The notes beneath the pieces were generated by a model. The model was not told the DNA's origin. It was given only the letters and a program-made list of their open reading frames with translations, and did not search any database. Source: Capitulum mitella (taxonomy: Eukaryota > Arthropoda > Thecostraca > Pollicipedomorpha > Pollicipedidae). From it: 64,000 bases of DNA. Position 1 is the first letter of the stretch, and every line of letters begins with the position of its first letter. The translations under genes were made by a program, and so were the position numbers. The stretch lies in NCBI GenBank assembly GCA_030062745.1, contig CP099842.1, positions 4,193,322 through 4,257,321 of the forward strand, in the 5' to 3' direction. Below are positions 45,721 through 57,657 of the stretch, one piece after another.

Positions 45721-46956
45721 AAAATAATCCTCTAATTCTATAGGTTTCCCGTCTCCGTGACATCTCTGTGCCACTGAGCGTCTTCAGTCTCAGACCCTCA
45801 AAGAGGGTTTGCTATTGTTGTGCATCATCGTGATTTGCGGACAGTTTGCCGGAATGACCCTGCAAATTGGGCATCATGGTTCCGTGGTTCGAAGCTAGCC
45901 CTGAGGTTGTTTGTAAGCATGGTATTACAATACGGGTCAGGCCACTGCGTTAATGGGCCGTTTTCAGATGTGATGCGCAATACCCGTATGTCCTACTGAA
46001 AAGAATCAGTGGCATCTTAATTGTGAATGAAAACAGCAATGAAATAAACATAATAATAATAAAATAATAATATATGATAATAACAAATAATATATCATGA
46101 TAGAAAATAATAATAATAGCAGCAGCAAAATAAATATAACGTAAAAAAGCAAAAAGGTAAAAAAGTAAAAAGGGTCACCGAGACCGTGTCGTGGGTGGCC
46201 GTGTCGTGGCTTTGACCGCACGTAAAAGACCCCTCAGCATTCTCCGGTCCGTTGCCTGGACCAAAATTATTCCATATTTGGGTTCACTAGGGCGGCGGGG
46301 TCAGGGTCTGCACAACAAGCTGTGCTTAGTAAGGGCTCTGATCCCGACGCCGTCCACTTTAGGAAGGCTCAGGTCAAATTTATAAAAAAAAAATCGGAAA
46401 TAAAAAATAGGCTATGAGACGTATAAGGCGTAAAAGGCGTTGTTTTGTGACGTAGAAAACTCTTTTAAGGTAAGTACCTTTCTTATTCTTTCCTTTTTAT
46501 TTAATAAACTATCGATATCTGGGAATGTCCAACTCTAGTATTCGTGGCATTCATGGGTTGTTCGTGACCGTCCCCTAGACGCGGTTCTCTACCGATCCCC
46601 TCACGACCACCCGGCCATTCCTCGAATTGCGCCGCGACCCCTTGACAACGGCCCGTCAGCCTGCACCCTCCCCGCCGATCTTCCCCTCGCCTACAGGCCC
46701 CAGGCCATGTCTCGCCAGCTGGCGCCCGGAATGCCGGATCGACTGACCGGTCGTCGACCGCTTTTCAGAGAAGTCACATTTTGGCAGCCGTGGGAACTAA
46801 TACCGCACGTCGCCGAATCTTTTGGCCATTTGCAACTTGCCTATTTAAAAAAGGGCATAATATTTTTGCTACATGAAATACAGATAACTACGTCGAACGT
46901 GACCGCTCATTTCTCCATAGGGTACCATGCATTAACTTTACTTCAAGCCACTTTAA
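45721..46956. other. Spacer, AT-rich tract
   Basis: An A/T-rich tract of aataat and atatat words lies at about 46035-46145. A 29-bp string starting tagacgcggt at 46576 recurs with one mismatch at 48442. No gene is recognised. Confidence 0.4.
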
Positions 46957-48166
46957 CCCTATTCCCGGAGGGCTAGACGGTATGGCCGATTCCCGGCAGG
47001 GGGGCGAATTCGGCCCCCCCTGAGATCTCGAGAACTACACATCCGATTTCATCGCAACAAACGGCAATCGATTTGCCGTGACGTGAACTACATTTTTATA
47101 AAAGAAATTTCCAAAATTTTGAAATTTGTGGATACAGGGGGGCAAAAATGTCAAAATGGGGGGTACTTTTGGACTTCTTATAACTCCGTTGTTTATGGAC
47201 CGATTTCGATGAAACTGGCATGAATCGAGAGATTATGGATAGGGCTTTTACCATGGGTACAAAAATATGAAATTTTGAGAAAATTCATGGGCGTTCACAG
47301 GGTTTCAAAAATAGGAGGATTAGTTTTCTAACAACTGGATGAACAAAAGAGACAAACACCCTTTTTTGGCTTCTGCTAGTCATGTTATACTAAAGAAGTA
47401 CAAATCGCATTACAATGTTTGTATAATGTTAGCATAGACGGTGCCAGGGACATGAAAAAGGGGGAACTGCCATGGTCACACGTTTCTCAGATCAACTTGT
47501 GACCTTTGACCTGAAATGACCTCCAGTGACCTTGGGGTCACTTGGAATGATCTCGTGTGCATTTAATATTATCTGTAAACGTTTTCAGTCATTTGAATTC
47601 ACTCTATTTCAAAAATTTCGTTTTATGGCTATTGCGATATAGGGTACGCGCACGGACATTTTAGGTCATATCTCCGTGACCCGACCTGATGTCAAGCTAA
47701 AACTTGCTACACAAGTAGAGGGCACCCTTCTACGTCATATATATTCCGGGTTTGGCATTTGAAAAAACGGCGCCGAAATTATAGCGAAAAAAAACAAATT
47801 TTGACCTTTGACCCTGACCTGATCTTGTAAAATGGCCTCAGGAGAACAAAATTATATCTGCACATTGCCCAACCATTTAGCTATACATCCATATAAAGTT
47901 TTAAGTTTTATCTTAAAAACTCTGTTTTTGGCAGACATTTTCCTTTTACCCTTAACATGGCCAAAAATGGCATGAGGTGCCTCCCAAAAACGTTGCCTGG
48001 CTCCGCCCCCGAGCAAAACAGAATTTTGAAATTTTGTCGCGAGACGTAGAAAGAATAGCTAGGAAAAATGACCAAGTTTCGTGAAGCTTCGTTAAAAAGC
48101 CTGGAATTGGCAAGCAAAAGACCCGAGGGGGGGGCTGATTCCGCCCCCCCCCTGCCGGGAATAGGG
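46957..48166 (-). mobile_element. piggyBac-like MITE, copy 2 (full length, reverse orientation)
   Basis: TTAA at 46953-46956 and 48167-48170 flank CCCTATTCCCGG and CCGGGAATAGGG ends. The sequence is collinear with copy 1 in reverse, including the double terminus (here on the left), the internal CAGGGGCGGAGCCAGG motif and a perfect DR1 of TGACCT half-sites at 47500-47512. No transposase. Confidence 0.88.
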
Positions 48167-48170
48167 TTAA

Positions 48171-48941
48171 TTCTGCTACGGCATGGAAGTAGACAGCTGT
48201 ATCATAAAATGTTATAGATTCGAAATTTTATATAATAATGTTGAAAATTGACATAATTTATTAATAAGAACGTTTTAATATTAAATATAGTAATGATTTA
48301 AGAATAGATATGGGTGATTTCGTAGGATTTCCTTCGCTCGGCCCATAGAAACGTATTCTGGTGTTGCCCGGTCGGATACTGCAACGCGCGGAGAATGCCC
48401 CGGGCGAAAAGGGTTCGCTCTGATCCGTTTCGAGTATCAAGTAGACGCGGTACTCTACCGATCCCCTCACTGCCACCCTACCCCTCCTCTAAAATCAATA
48501 CTCCTTTGACAAGAGTATGGATTTTACCGGTGTAGTGACGTTTTTCTGGCGACAAGAGATATTTACTGGGCTTCTCGCCGGATTCATGCCAAAGTGCACG
48601 TGACCTCACCAAAATGCCGTCCGTAGATTCCAAGAGTGTTAGGCGGGAGTACTGCAGCATCTGGATGGTGTCCCAAGAGAGTCTTCACAGCGTGACAGGA
48701 AGCTATGAAAATTTTCGCCGCATAATCGCAGTGTCATAAGGATCTTGCTGGCGTCAGAGTCGTGTTAAGAAGGCGTCGGCACGGTGTAACCGAAGAGTTC
48801 CGATAGCGTCACGGGAGAATCAACTGCGAGCTGGTCTGGTGCCGCATACGCTACGAAGCCGCGTTCCATGAGTGCTGTTATAGGCCACCCCGCGTAACAA
48901 AGGTCACGTCATGGCTTTAAAGTTCCGGTATCAGGAAACCC
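48171..48941. other. Spacer, no gene recognised
   Basis: Contains the second copy of the 29-bp tagacgcggt string (48442-48470). No frame has a recognised domain. Confidence 0.4.
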
Positions 48942-48950
48942 TCCAATTTC

Positions 48951-49515
48951 ATGTAACGGAAAACATGTACCGGAAGACAGCCCACATTCAGCCCAGATTC
49001 GGCCCAGCCCAGATTCGGTAGGGAATTCCCTTTACGGGCCGATAACTCCCACAGAACTTGAGAAACCTGGCTTTGTCACACATCAAATGAAAGCACTCGT
49101 TAACTTAAACACAACTGTGCAAAGAAAAATCACCTACCGTATCTATGGGGAAAGTTATAGACGATCGAAAAAATCATGACTATGGGACGGCCCCTATGAT
49201 TTTCTCCAAAATTTACACATTAAATCACCGACACAAGCCCACCAACCTGCCTGAAGAAACCGTATGGGCCAATGAAATCTAAGGGGTCAAAACCCCCCTA
49301 GGAAAATTAAAAACACGTTTTACAGCTTAAACAACGACACGCATAGGAGCGAATGACACATCAAATGAAAGCACAAGTTAACCCAAACACAACTGTGCAA
49401 AGAAAAATCACCTCCCTTGTCTATGGGGAAACTTATAGACGATCGAAAAAATCATTGCTATGGGGCGTCCCCTACGATTTTCCCCAAAATTGACACATTA
49501 AACCACCGATACAAG
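48951..49515. repeat. Left terminal inverted repeat arm
   Basis: Inverted complement of about 51945-52640. It contains one full and one partial copy of the internal subrepeat, marked by gacgatcgaaaaaatcat at 49151 and 49439 and by catcaaatgaaagcac at 49080 and 49361. Confidence 0.85.
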
Positions 49516-49599
49516 CCCTGTGGGACCTCTGGTCGATGTTGCCCCCTAGAAACGAGCTACAGCGGCATCGATGCTAAGCCAGCGTCGTTTCAGGAGCCG

Positions 49600-50060
49600 G
49601 GATGTAAAGATTTGAATTCTCGTATGCCTGCAATAAAGAGCCAAAATGCAACCAGTTACACCTCCATCGTCGATGCCGGGGATGGTGGCGCCGCCTGGGC
49701 CGGAAAATGCTTATCCCCCACCGCTGAGCGCGTTCAGCCAGATGCCCCCGGCACCGCGTACGGCGCTGGGCGGACGTATGGCAAACCGCGCAAACTGGAC
49801 GTCGGCCAGATGCCCTCGCCGATCCAAGTGACTGCGGATGCCAAGGCCAAATGTACCACATGTATCTGGTGTCCTCGCTGCCGGTATGCCGTTCGGTGCC
49901 GTACCTGTACCCGCGCCTTCTGCCGCTGGCTGGCCTGGACCCGGCTGCCACCGAGCTGTCAGTGTGAATCGAGGATGCCCTGCAGAGAGGCGGCGTATCG
50001 ACCGAAATCGCGACCGAAGAGTGATAAAAGTTTTCGCTCCTCAAGCGCTAGATTGATGTT
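49600..50060 (+). pseudogene. Captured Sec24-like coding fragment
   Basis: The plus-strand frame around 49790-49830 reads RKLDVGQMPSPIQV. This matches the RLDPDQMPSPIQV box that precedes the zinc-finger domain in Sec24C/D-type COPII coat proteins. Just upstream, another frame gives a Pro-rich stretch (TPPSSMPGMVAPPGPENAYP) of the kind found in Sec24 N-termini. A frameshift separates the two, and downstream sequence soon loses resemblance in any one frame. A 251-codon frame (49417-50172) spans it but starts in the inverted-repeat arm, so it is a chimera and not a Sec24 gene. Gene identity rests on one short motif plus composition. Confidence 0.5.
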
Positions 50061-50548
50061 GATGAACAGCGATACTGGTGTGATTAGTGACTGTTGTCTC
50101 GGGTGTCGCTGGTGGTGCCACCGGCTGTGCAGTGCGCATGTGCATGTCTTTGATTACGCTTACACAAATTAAGTAGCCAGTCGTCTTGTGTGCGCAAGTA
50201 TTGAATATATTCTAGAATACTCACTGGTGCAGCCCCCAGATTACATGGTCGATCTTTGTTTCATTTCAGGTATGTAATTCGGCTTGCAGATACTGATATG
50301 ATAACCACGTGAATACGAGACAGCACTGTATCGTCTTTCTTACTGCCGTTCCGTGCATTAATTGGCACCAGGTCGCATGTGTTTTGTTCAAATGTGACAT
50401 GTCGTCTCGTAACCATGTTAGGCAATTATACTTTGGAAGTCAAGAGAGTAGCATAGTAAGATAGACCCCAGTTAGTCATCTCAAAGCGAGATATTGCGGA
50501 TGGGCTGTGATAAAAACAGCGGGTACGTTAAAGCTATGGAGCTAAAGC
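50061..50548. other. Interior of the Mutator-like element, unassigned
   Basis: No gene or repeat is recognised between the Sec24-like fragment and the nested piggyBac-like MITE. It may be more captured host sequence, for example intron. Confidence 0.35.
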
Positions 50549-50552
50549 TTAA

Positions 50553-51759
50553 CCCTATTCCCGGCAGGGGGCTAAGTCCGCCCCCCCTCGGGCTTTTTGC
50601 TTGCCAATTCCAGGTTTTTTAACGCAACTTCACGAAACTTGGTGACTTTTCCTAGCTATTCTTTCTACGCGTCGTGACAAAATTTCAGAATTCTGTTTTG
50701 CTCAGGGGCGGAGCCAGGCAACATTTTTGGGAGGCACCTCAGGCCATTTTTTGGCCATGTTCAGGGTAAAAGGAAAATGTCTGCCAAAAACAGAGTTTTT
50801 AAGATAGAACTTAAGACTTTATATGGATGTACAGCTAAATAGTTGGGCAATATGCAGTTCTAATTTTGTTCGTCTGAGGTCACTTTACAAGGTCAGGTCA
50901 AGGTCAAAAGTGAAAATTTGTTTTTTGCAATAATTTCGGCGCCATTTTTTACATGCCAAACACTGAATATATATGACGTAGAACGATACCCTCTACTTGT
51001 GTACCAAGTTTCAGATTGATATTAGGTCGGGTCACGGAGCTATGACCTGAAATGTCAGTGCGCATACCCTATATCGCAATAGCTGTAAAACGAAATTTTT
51101 CAAATGGAGTGAATTCAAATGATTGAAAACGTTTACAGATAATATTAAATGCACACGACATGATTCCAAGTGACTCCAAGGTCACTGGAGGTCATTTCAG
51201 GTCAAAGGTGACAAGTTGATCTGAAGAACGTATGACCATGACAGTTTCCCCTTTTTCATGTCCCTGGCACCGCCTATGCTAACATTATACAAACATTGTG
51301 ATGCGATTTGTACTTCTTTAGTATAACATGACTAGCAGAAGCCAAAAAAGTGTTTTTGCCTCTTTTGTTCAATCATTTGTTAGAAAACTAATTCTCCTAT
51401 TTTTATAACCCTGTGAACGCCCGTGAATTTTCCCAAAAATTTCAGATTTTTGTACCCATGGTAAAAGCCCTATCCATAATCTCTCGATTCATGCCAGTTT
51501 CATTGAAATCGGTCGATAAACAACGGAGTTATAAGAAGTCCAAAAATAGCCCTGATTTTGACGTTTTTGCCCCCCTGTATCCACACATTTCAGAATTTTG
51601 GAAATTTCTTTTTATAAAAATGTAGTTCACGTCATGGCAAATCGAAGGCCGTTTGTTGCGATGAAATCGGATGTGTAGTTCTCGAGATCTCAGGGGGGGG
51701 GGCCGAATCCGTCCCCCTGCCGGGAATCGACCATACTGTCTAGCCCTCCGGGAATAGGG
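50553..51759 (+). mobile_element. piggyBac-like MITE, copy 3 (nested in the Mutator-like element)
   Basis: TTAA at 50549-50552 and 51760-51763. Ends are CCCTATTCCCGG and CCGGGAATAGGG. It is collinear with copies 1 and 2, length 1,207 bp. The DR1 site of copy 1 is changed here (aggtcaaaggtga). It lies between the arms of the Mutator-like element, so it inserted later. Confidence 0.88.
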
Positions 51760-51944
51760 TTAAATAGCAAGAAACCCGACAAGATTAGTCTCCTGCGACA
51801 CCAGAATCTGCATCATTTAACTGAGTGCATAGAAATGGATGTAGGGATCTGACAGTGACATGTTAACAATAGATACCTTGCTTACAGTGGTGGAGATCGT
51901 GAGCGCAGCCAATAGAGCACGAAATCAGCAAACTATAGACGTAT

Positions 51945-52640
51945 TTGGGTTAACGAGTGCTTTCATTTGATGTGTCATTCGGCCTACGCGTGGCGTTGTT
52001 TAAGCTATGAAACCCGTTTTTAATTTTCCTAGGGGCTTTCGACCCCTTAGATTTCAATGGCCCATAGGGTTTCTTCAGCCAGATTGATGGGCTTGTGTCG
52101 GTGGTTTAATGTGCCAATTTTGGAGGAAATCGCATGGGCCGCCCCATTGACATGATTTTTTCGATCGTTTATGACTTTCCCCATAGACAAGGTAGGTGAT
52201 TTTTCTTTGCACAGTTGTGTTTGGGTTAACGAGTGCTTTCATCTGATGCGTCATTCGGCCTATGCGTGGCGTTATTCAGGTTGAAAAAGGTGTTTTTAAT
52301 TTTCCTAGGGGGTTTTGACCCCTTAGATTTCAATGGCCCATAGGGTTTCTTCAGCCAGATTGATGGGCTTGTGTCGGTGGTTGAATGTGTCAATTTTGGA
52401 GAAAATCGTAGGGGCCGCCCCATTGACATGATTTTTTCGATCGTCTATAACTTTCCCCGTAGACAAGGTAGGTGGTTTTTCTTTGCACAGTTGTGTTTGG
52501 GTTAACGAGTGCTTTCATCTGATGTGTAGCAAAGCCAGGTTTCTCAAGTTCTGTGGGAGTTATCGGCCCGTAAAGGGAATTCCCTACCGAATCTGGGCTG
52601 GGCCGAATCTGGGCTGAATGTGGGCTGTCTTCCGTTACAT
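51945..52640. repeat. Right terminal inverted repeat arm with duplicated subrepeat
   Basis: Two tandem copies of a subrepeat of about 285 bp are marked by gggttaacgagtgctttcat at 51949, 52214 and 52499. The outermost 120 bp are collinear with the left arm. Confidence 0.85.
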
Positions 52641-52649
52641 TCCAATTTC

Positions 52650-53075
52650 AATGTTTCTAAATTTTTCTAAATCGTAAAGGTTTCCCTTCAAAAGCCTTTG
52701 GTTTGTGGAGACTGTCTAAGGCTACCAGCTGCTTTCAACTCTAGTTCCCAGAGTCGGCGCCGAAGGGAATCAGACAGAGACGTCTGAAAACGTATAACCG
52801 CCACAAGTACATCAGTCGTGTCGCAGTGCGGCTGGGTGAAACATACCCGTAATGTTAAACGATACTTTCTCTATTCCTAAAATAGCTTACACCCGCGAAA
52901 ACTTCTGAGGTCTTGCATCCGCCTTACATCTGCCAGTTCTTTGAATTCCGTGCTTTGTCACGCACGTTCATTGGCTAAAACCTAGTCTTTCCAGAATATT
53001 TGGATTGCAAAACGCCTCCTGATTCGCTGTATATGATATCATAATTGCGCCGTCCTTTTTCATCATTTCCGTTTA
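52650..53075. other. Spacer upstream of a possible promoter
   Basis: No gene is recognised. An inverted CCAAT box (cattggct) lies at about 52968. Confidence 0.35.
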
Positions 53076-53082
53076 TAGGTGG

Positions 53083-53111
53083 TATATAAGTAGCACCAGT
53101 TTTTACTCAGT
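53083..53111 (+). promoter_or_regulatory. Candidate TATA plus initiator core promoter
   Basis: TATATAA at 53083-53089 is followed by TCAGT at 53107-53111, the consensus arthropod initiator. The A of the initiator lies 26 bases after the first T of the TATA box, slightly closer than usual. No long coding frame follows within 300 bases, so the transcript could be non-coding, spliced, or absent. Confidence 0.35.
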
Positions 53112-55711
53112 ATGTGAAGGCTCAAGCTCAGGCTCAGTGATATTCTCAAGGAAGACTGTGGTGGTGTTCGTCGTGTTTCCGTGAGGAGTGACGGTACACA
53201 TAATGTTAGTGCGAAAAGTGGCTGTGCATCTAGTGCCAGTGTGTGAAAGAGGATAATATAGCTTTAGTGAGGAGCATATATTCGTCTCTGATCCGGGGCC
53301 GAGTGACTGACTAACGGTAAAAGCTACAAGAACCGAGAAGATAGAAAACATTGGCGCAAACAAGGTCGCCAATACTTAAACCATCACGCCAGGCAGTTAG
53401 AAATCTGCTACACTCCGCAAATCAGTCATTGGTGCCAACTTTTTCTGTTTGGACGTAATCGCGGGCAATGATTGGTTTTGGGGTAGCATCTCAATATACA
53501 TGACCTCTTTTTGACATTGGAAACGAATAGGCAGGCAGGTACGCATGTGTGCCTAAAAATGCACTATTCGTGATTAAAACAGGAACAAAGTAATGGTACT
53601 GATGAAGGATATACCAAATGCTATGTGTCGGCGTTGAAAGGTAGACTAGATTCCTATTCATATTTTTATACCGCTCTACGCAAGGTTGTGCGTTTTACCG
53701 TATTCCATATACGCTGGCCCACAGAGCCAGGAAAAGAGATTTCTGCTTTGCGGGCCTTTCCAGCCTGACCCCTGCGGACTGCCTGGGCTCAAAACTGACA
53801 GTCGTTGTTCGACAACAGGTAGGTAAAACGGGCTAAAACGCCTGTCAGCGAAGACGCCTTTAGGGCGTAGCAGTAAAACGACACTACCTACAGTATTGTT
53901 TAATGCCCCTGAGAGCAGCAAAACGCTGTTCAGAATGTTGCACCAAGTTACTGCATTGTGGTCTTGTCTGGTGCACAGATATACCGTATTTTTGCTGTAA
54001 GCGTATGCGGATGCAATGTCGTCATTCTATTCGTGACGGACTGGTGTGTAATGAATAAGTAGGCACTTGCGTGGGTTTTTTTTGGGAAGCTCATTGTACA
54101 TTTATCGACCTTTTTGCGTTAATCTAACTTGCACCACGGCTGTTATTTATTCCTCCTGTCTTATTTCGGTTGGTAGCATTTGGGGTGAGACACCCGTTTT
54201 GAACAGTGTAAAAAGGTCCAACGTGGCGCATGGCATACGCTAATCAAAATTATTAGCTGAACGTCAACACCATCATGCGATGATTAACGTGATTGGGAAT
54301 CCTCTGGAATCACAAAAACGTCCTTCTCGATGGTTTCTGAGGCACGGCAGCTAAGCAAGGGGCCATCACAGTGGTATAACAAGTTGGCTAACCTTCGCCA
54401 GTCCGGGGAGCTCATGGGAACCCCCATTCTGGTTTTCTGGGGCGAGCCGGTGAACGAAAAGGCGCAGATAGGAAACTTTGGGTACATTTTCACACATCAT
54501 TGCTAAACCGTGTGTAATTTTTAAAATCATGGTGACGTCACGTCATTTAACAAGGACAGGTCAGGTGGTACGGTGTGGGTAAAAATGAACCTGGCATAAC
54601 ATTTTGTGAAATGTATTTTGCTATTTCGATTTTTTGGAAATTTGCACGTTTTTTATCTTAGCTCAGAGGAAATTTCAGCCTTTGTACATCTGCTTTTGAG
54701 ATTATGGGACTGGTTGGGCGGTTTTGAACCTTGGACGTACACCATGGCGCTCCTCACGTCATTTGCACGTGTAATTTTACAACTCAACCCATGACCTGGG
54801 GTGAGGTAACGTTTCAGATGGAATTCTCAGACCTGCCAACCGAATACAGTTTTTTGATTTACAGTCTTGAAGTATTTATGGGTAGCCATGTGTGCGTCGG
54901 AAGCAATAATGTACGATAACAACTTATTTGTCAAGGGTGACCCAAACCCATTTGACCCAATCCGGCCATATTTGGACTTTTAAAATGATATGCTTGTTTT
55001 GAATGCGAACACGCTTTGCATGGCCACAAATGATAAGAATTATGCCCATGTCTTCCTTCAATACCGTTTGCACTGCCCAAATACTTTATTCTTAATCCCA
55101 AAGTGACAAACCTTGACGCCTCTAAAATAACCTGTAAAATATTAAACTTTTACATTGCGGCCGCCACCGCCGCCCGTTGTCTGTGTAACTTGCCTGAACA
55201 AGTGTTTTGGGAAATGGATTCCGTGATGTAGAACAGATATTGCATGAACCGATCTTGTAGGATCTTATACTATGTCGTTTCTGATCAGTGGAAATGCGAA
55301 ATGATACAATAGGTATCAGAAACTCCCGACATATATGCGTCAAAATTTTGACGTAGGCTAGTCTTGTTTGACCTAAATATGATAGGTGCAGATTTGATGT
55401 GATGTAGCCTTCACACATTTCTGGCATGATCTAGGCAAAACACGATCTATTGCAAATAGAAAAAAACATTGCTGCCCTTGCAAAAGGACGAATTTCTCAT
55501 TCACTTTCAGTTTTTTTGTGAAATGGATCAAAGCATTGGATCTCGGAAAGTGCTAAAGAGGGGAAGCACTCTTGAAGGCCTTTATACAAGGCCACGTTAA
55601 AGCATCCAGGTGGCGCAAAAAATGGGTAAAGGATAACAGGCGTTTTACCCCCTGGTGTAGGGAAAAGACGCCTAATTGTAATTGTTTACGCAAACTGTTT
55701 TTTTGACAGCA
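53112..55711. other. Spacer, no gene recognised
   Basis: Frames are short on all strands. The string cacgccaggcagttagaaat at 53385 has a near copy at 17781, the only repeat I see. No element ends are found. Confidence 0.4.
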
Positions 55712-55835
55712 TATATATATATATATAACATATGATATATGTATATATATATATATACACACATATATATATATATATATACACACATATATGCATATGT
55801 ATGCATATATATATATATATATATATATACGCATG
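55712..55835. repeat. (AT)n / (AC)n microsatellite cluster
   Basis: Interrupted runs of AT with short ACAC and ATGC units. These produce spurious Ile/Tyr frames on both strands. Confidence 0.9.
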
Positions 55836-56819
55836 AACGCATTCTCAGAGGGAGCTACCCGTTTCTGGTTCACCAGTGGGCCTTGCTTGTGAATTTTGCA
55901 CAACCACTCGAAATTGGAATCCTCCACCCCTGGTGGAACTACTTGTCCTGCCATTAAAAACATTCAGCTGCGGGCTGAGCCCGCCTGATTTACAAGACAG
56001 CTTAACCCGCCATTCACTGGGGGGCGTCTGCCTACTCCCCCTGGCAATTTCTTACATATCTCCCTAAGAAATAAACGCAACGTTTTGAAAGCTTCAATAC
56101 TTTTCTTCATCAACTCTTCAAACAATGACAAAAATTTGGAAGCGAGGTTATTTTAGATCACGTCTTAACGACGTCGTAAAGCCGACAATGCTTTGAGATT
56201 CGACGTTCAGTTTTGCTTCGCCGCAGTATTGTCGATGGTTTTACAGTGTATGATGACTGTGGTCTGCACTGCATATCAGCATGGTCTTAGAGTTCAACAT
56301 GGAGCACATCTGACCTCATGCTAGGCGACCCTAGGTCAAATGTCTATTGTTCTTTTTTGGGTGCGATGAGATGAGATGAGATGAGAATACCGTTATGGAA
56401 ATGAATCAGCTAGTTTTTGGATACGCCCAGATAAATTGCCGATTTTTTTTAGAACGAACTACACGTGCAAACAAGACGACAATTCCTTGCAATATTGCGA
56501 TGTTTTTCCTTAATTTGACCTTTGGTAATTTTATGCAGATGTCAGCACTGTGAGGAAACTGGTGGCATTTGTTTGACGTTCTGGATGACCGTTCTGGAGA
56601 TATGGGCCTTTAAAATGTTATGCAACATTCAGTGGAAATGTGCAATATGGGGAAACTTGTAGGGTCATCCAGAGATATCAGATAGAGATCAATGGAGTGC
56701 TCGTGCTACCCCGAATTTCAAACTACTTAATGTTGTCATGATGCATGTACACGATATTGGGGAACATTTAGTTTTTTGTGCCCAAGGCTCTTTAAAAATG
56801 TCAGTTTTTGTTTCCTGTA
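55836..56819. other. Spacer, no gene recognised
   Basis: A short gatgagatgagatgag repeat lies near 56367. No gene is recognised. Confidence 0.4.
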
Positions 56820-56823
56820 TTAA

Positions 56824-57480
56824 CCCTACTCCCGGCACGGGGGCTGAATCCGCCCTCCTCGGTTTTTTTACTTGCCAATTGCAGGGTTTTGACGCAGCTT
56901 CACGAAACTTGGCGAGTTTGAGTTTTCCTTACTGTTCCTTCTACGTACTGCTACAAAATTTCGTATTTCTATTTTGCTCAGTGGCGGAGCCAGGTAACGT
57001 TTTTGGGAGGCATCTCGGGCCATTTTTGGTCTTGTTGAAGGTAAAAAGGCAAATGTACGCCAAAAACACAGTTTTTAAGATAGAACTTAAAACTTTACAT
57101 AGATATATAGGTTAATAGTTGGGAAACATGCAAATTTAACTTTTGTTCATCTGAGGTCACTTCACAAGGTCAGTTCAAGGTGAAACGTTTAGAATTTGGT
57201 TACGTGGAAATGGTTTTGGCGTTATTTTTTCAAAGGTCAAAACCGGAATCAAATAGAGCGTAGAAGGGTGCGCTCTACTTGTGTATCAAGTTTCAGGTTG
57301 ATATATCAGGTCGGGTCACGGAGCTATGACCTAAAATGTTGGTGGACGTGCCTTATATCAGCACAGCCGCAAAATGAAATTTTAGGAAATAGAGTGAATT
57401 CAAATGATTGGGAACGTTTCCAAAATAATATGAAATGCACACAAGATCATTCCAAGTAATTCAAATAACTCCAAGGTCAT
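56824..57480 (+). mobile_element. piggyBac-like MITE, copy 4 (3'-truncated, diverged)
   Basis: Starts at TTAA (56820-56823) with CCCTACTCCCGGCACGG. It follows copies 1-3 through the CAGTGGCGGAGCCAGG motif and the caaggtca region, then loses similarity near 57480. The second half and the right terminus are missing. It is more diverged than the full-length copies. Confidence 0.8.
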
Positions 57481-57657
57481 CATTCACGTACATTACGAGG
57501 AATTACTTCGTGAAGGTCGTTTCTTATCACGATCGTTTTTTTCCAATGAAATATCACGAAATTAACTGGACATTGCTTCGGCAAACAATTTGAAAAAGTA
57601 TGCTTCCTATCGGTTGATTACGTAGAAAAACACAACGTTACAAACCTGAACAACCTC
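57481..57657. other. Short spacer
   Basis: Nothing recognised. Confidence 0.4.

Larger units (their letters stand above)
48951..52640. mobile_element. Mutator-like element with long terminal inverted repeats and captured sequence
   Basis: The left end reads ATGTAACGGAA and the right end reads TTCCGTTACAT. Immediately outside both ends is the identical 9-bp string tccaatttc (48942-48950 and 52641-52649). A 9-bp target duplication with long inverted repeats is the mark of Mutator-like elements, and the long foldback arms recall the animal Rehavkus type. The left arm runs to about 49515. The right arm starts near 51945 and is longer because an internal subrepeat of about 285 bp is present twice. 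The left outer arm carries a 14-base insertion. Between the arms lie a Sec24-like gene fragment and a later piggyBac-like MITE. No transposase is seen, so the element is non-autonomous. Confidence 0.85.

Noticed and set aside
49417..50172. 251-codon plus-strand frame in the Mutator-like element
   Set aside because: It begins in the inverted-repeat arm and only partly follows the Sec24-like frame, so it is a chance chimera and not a gene.
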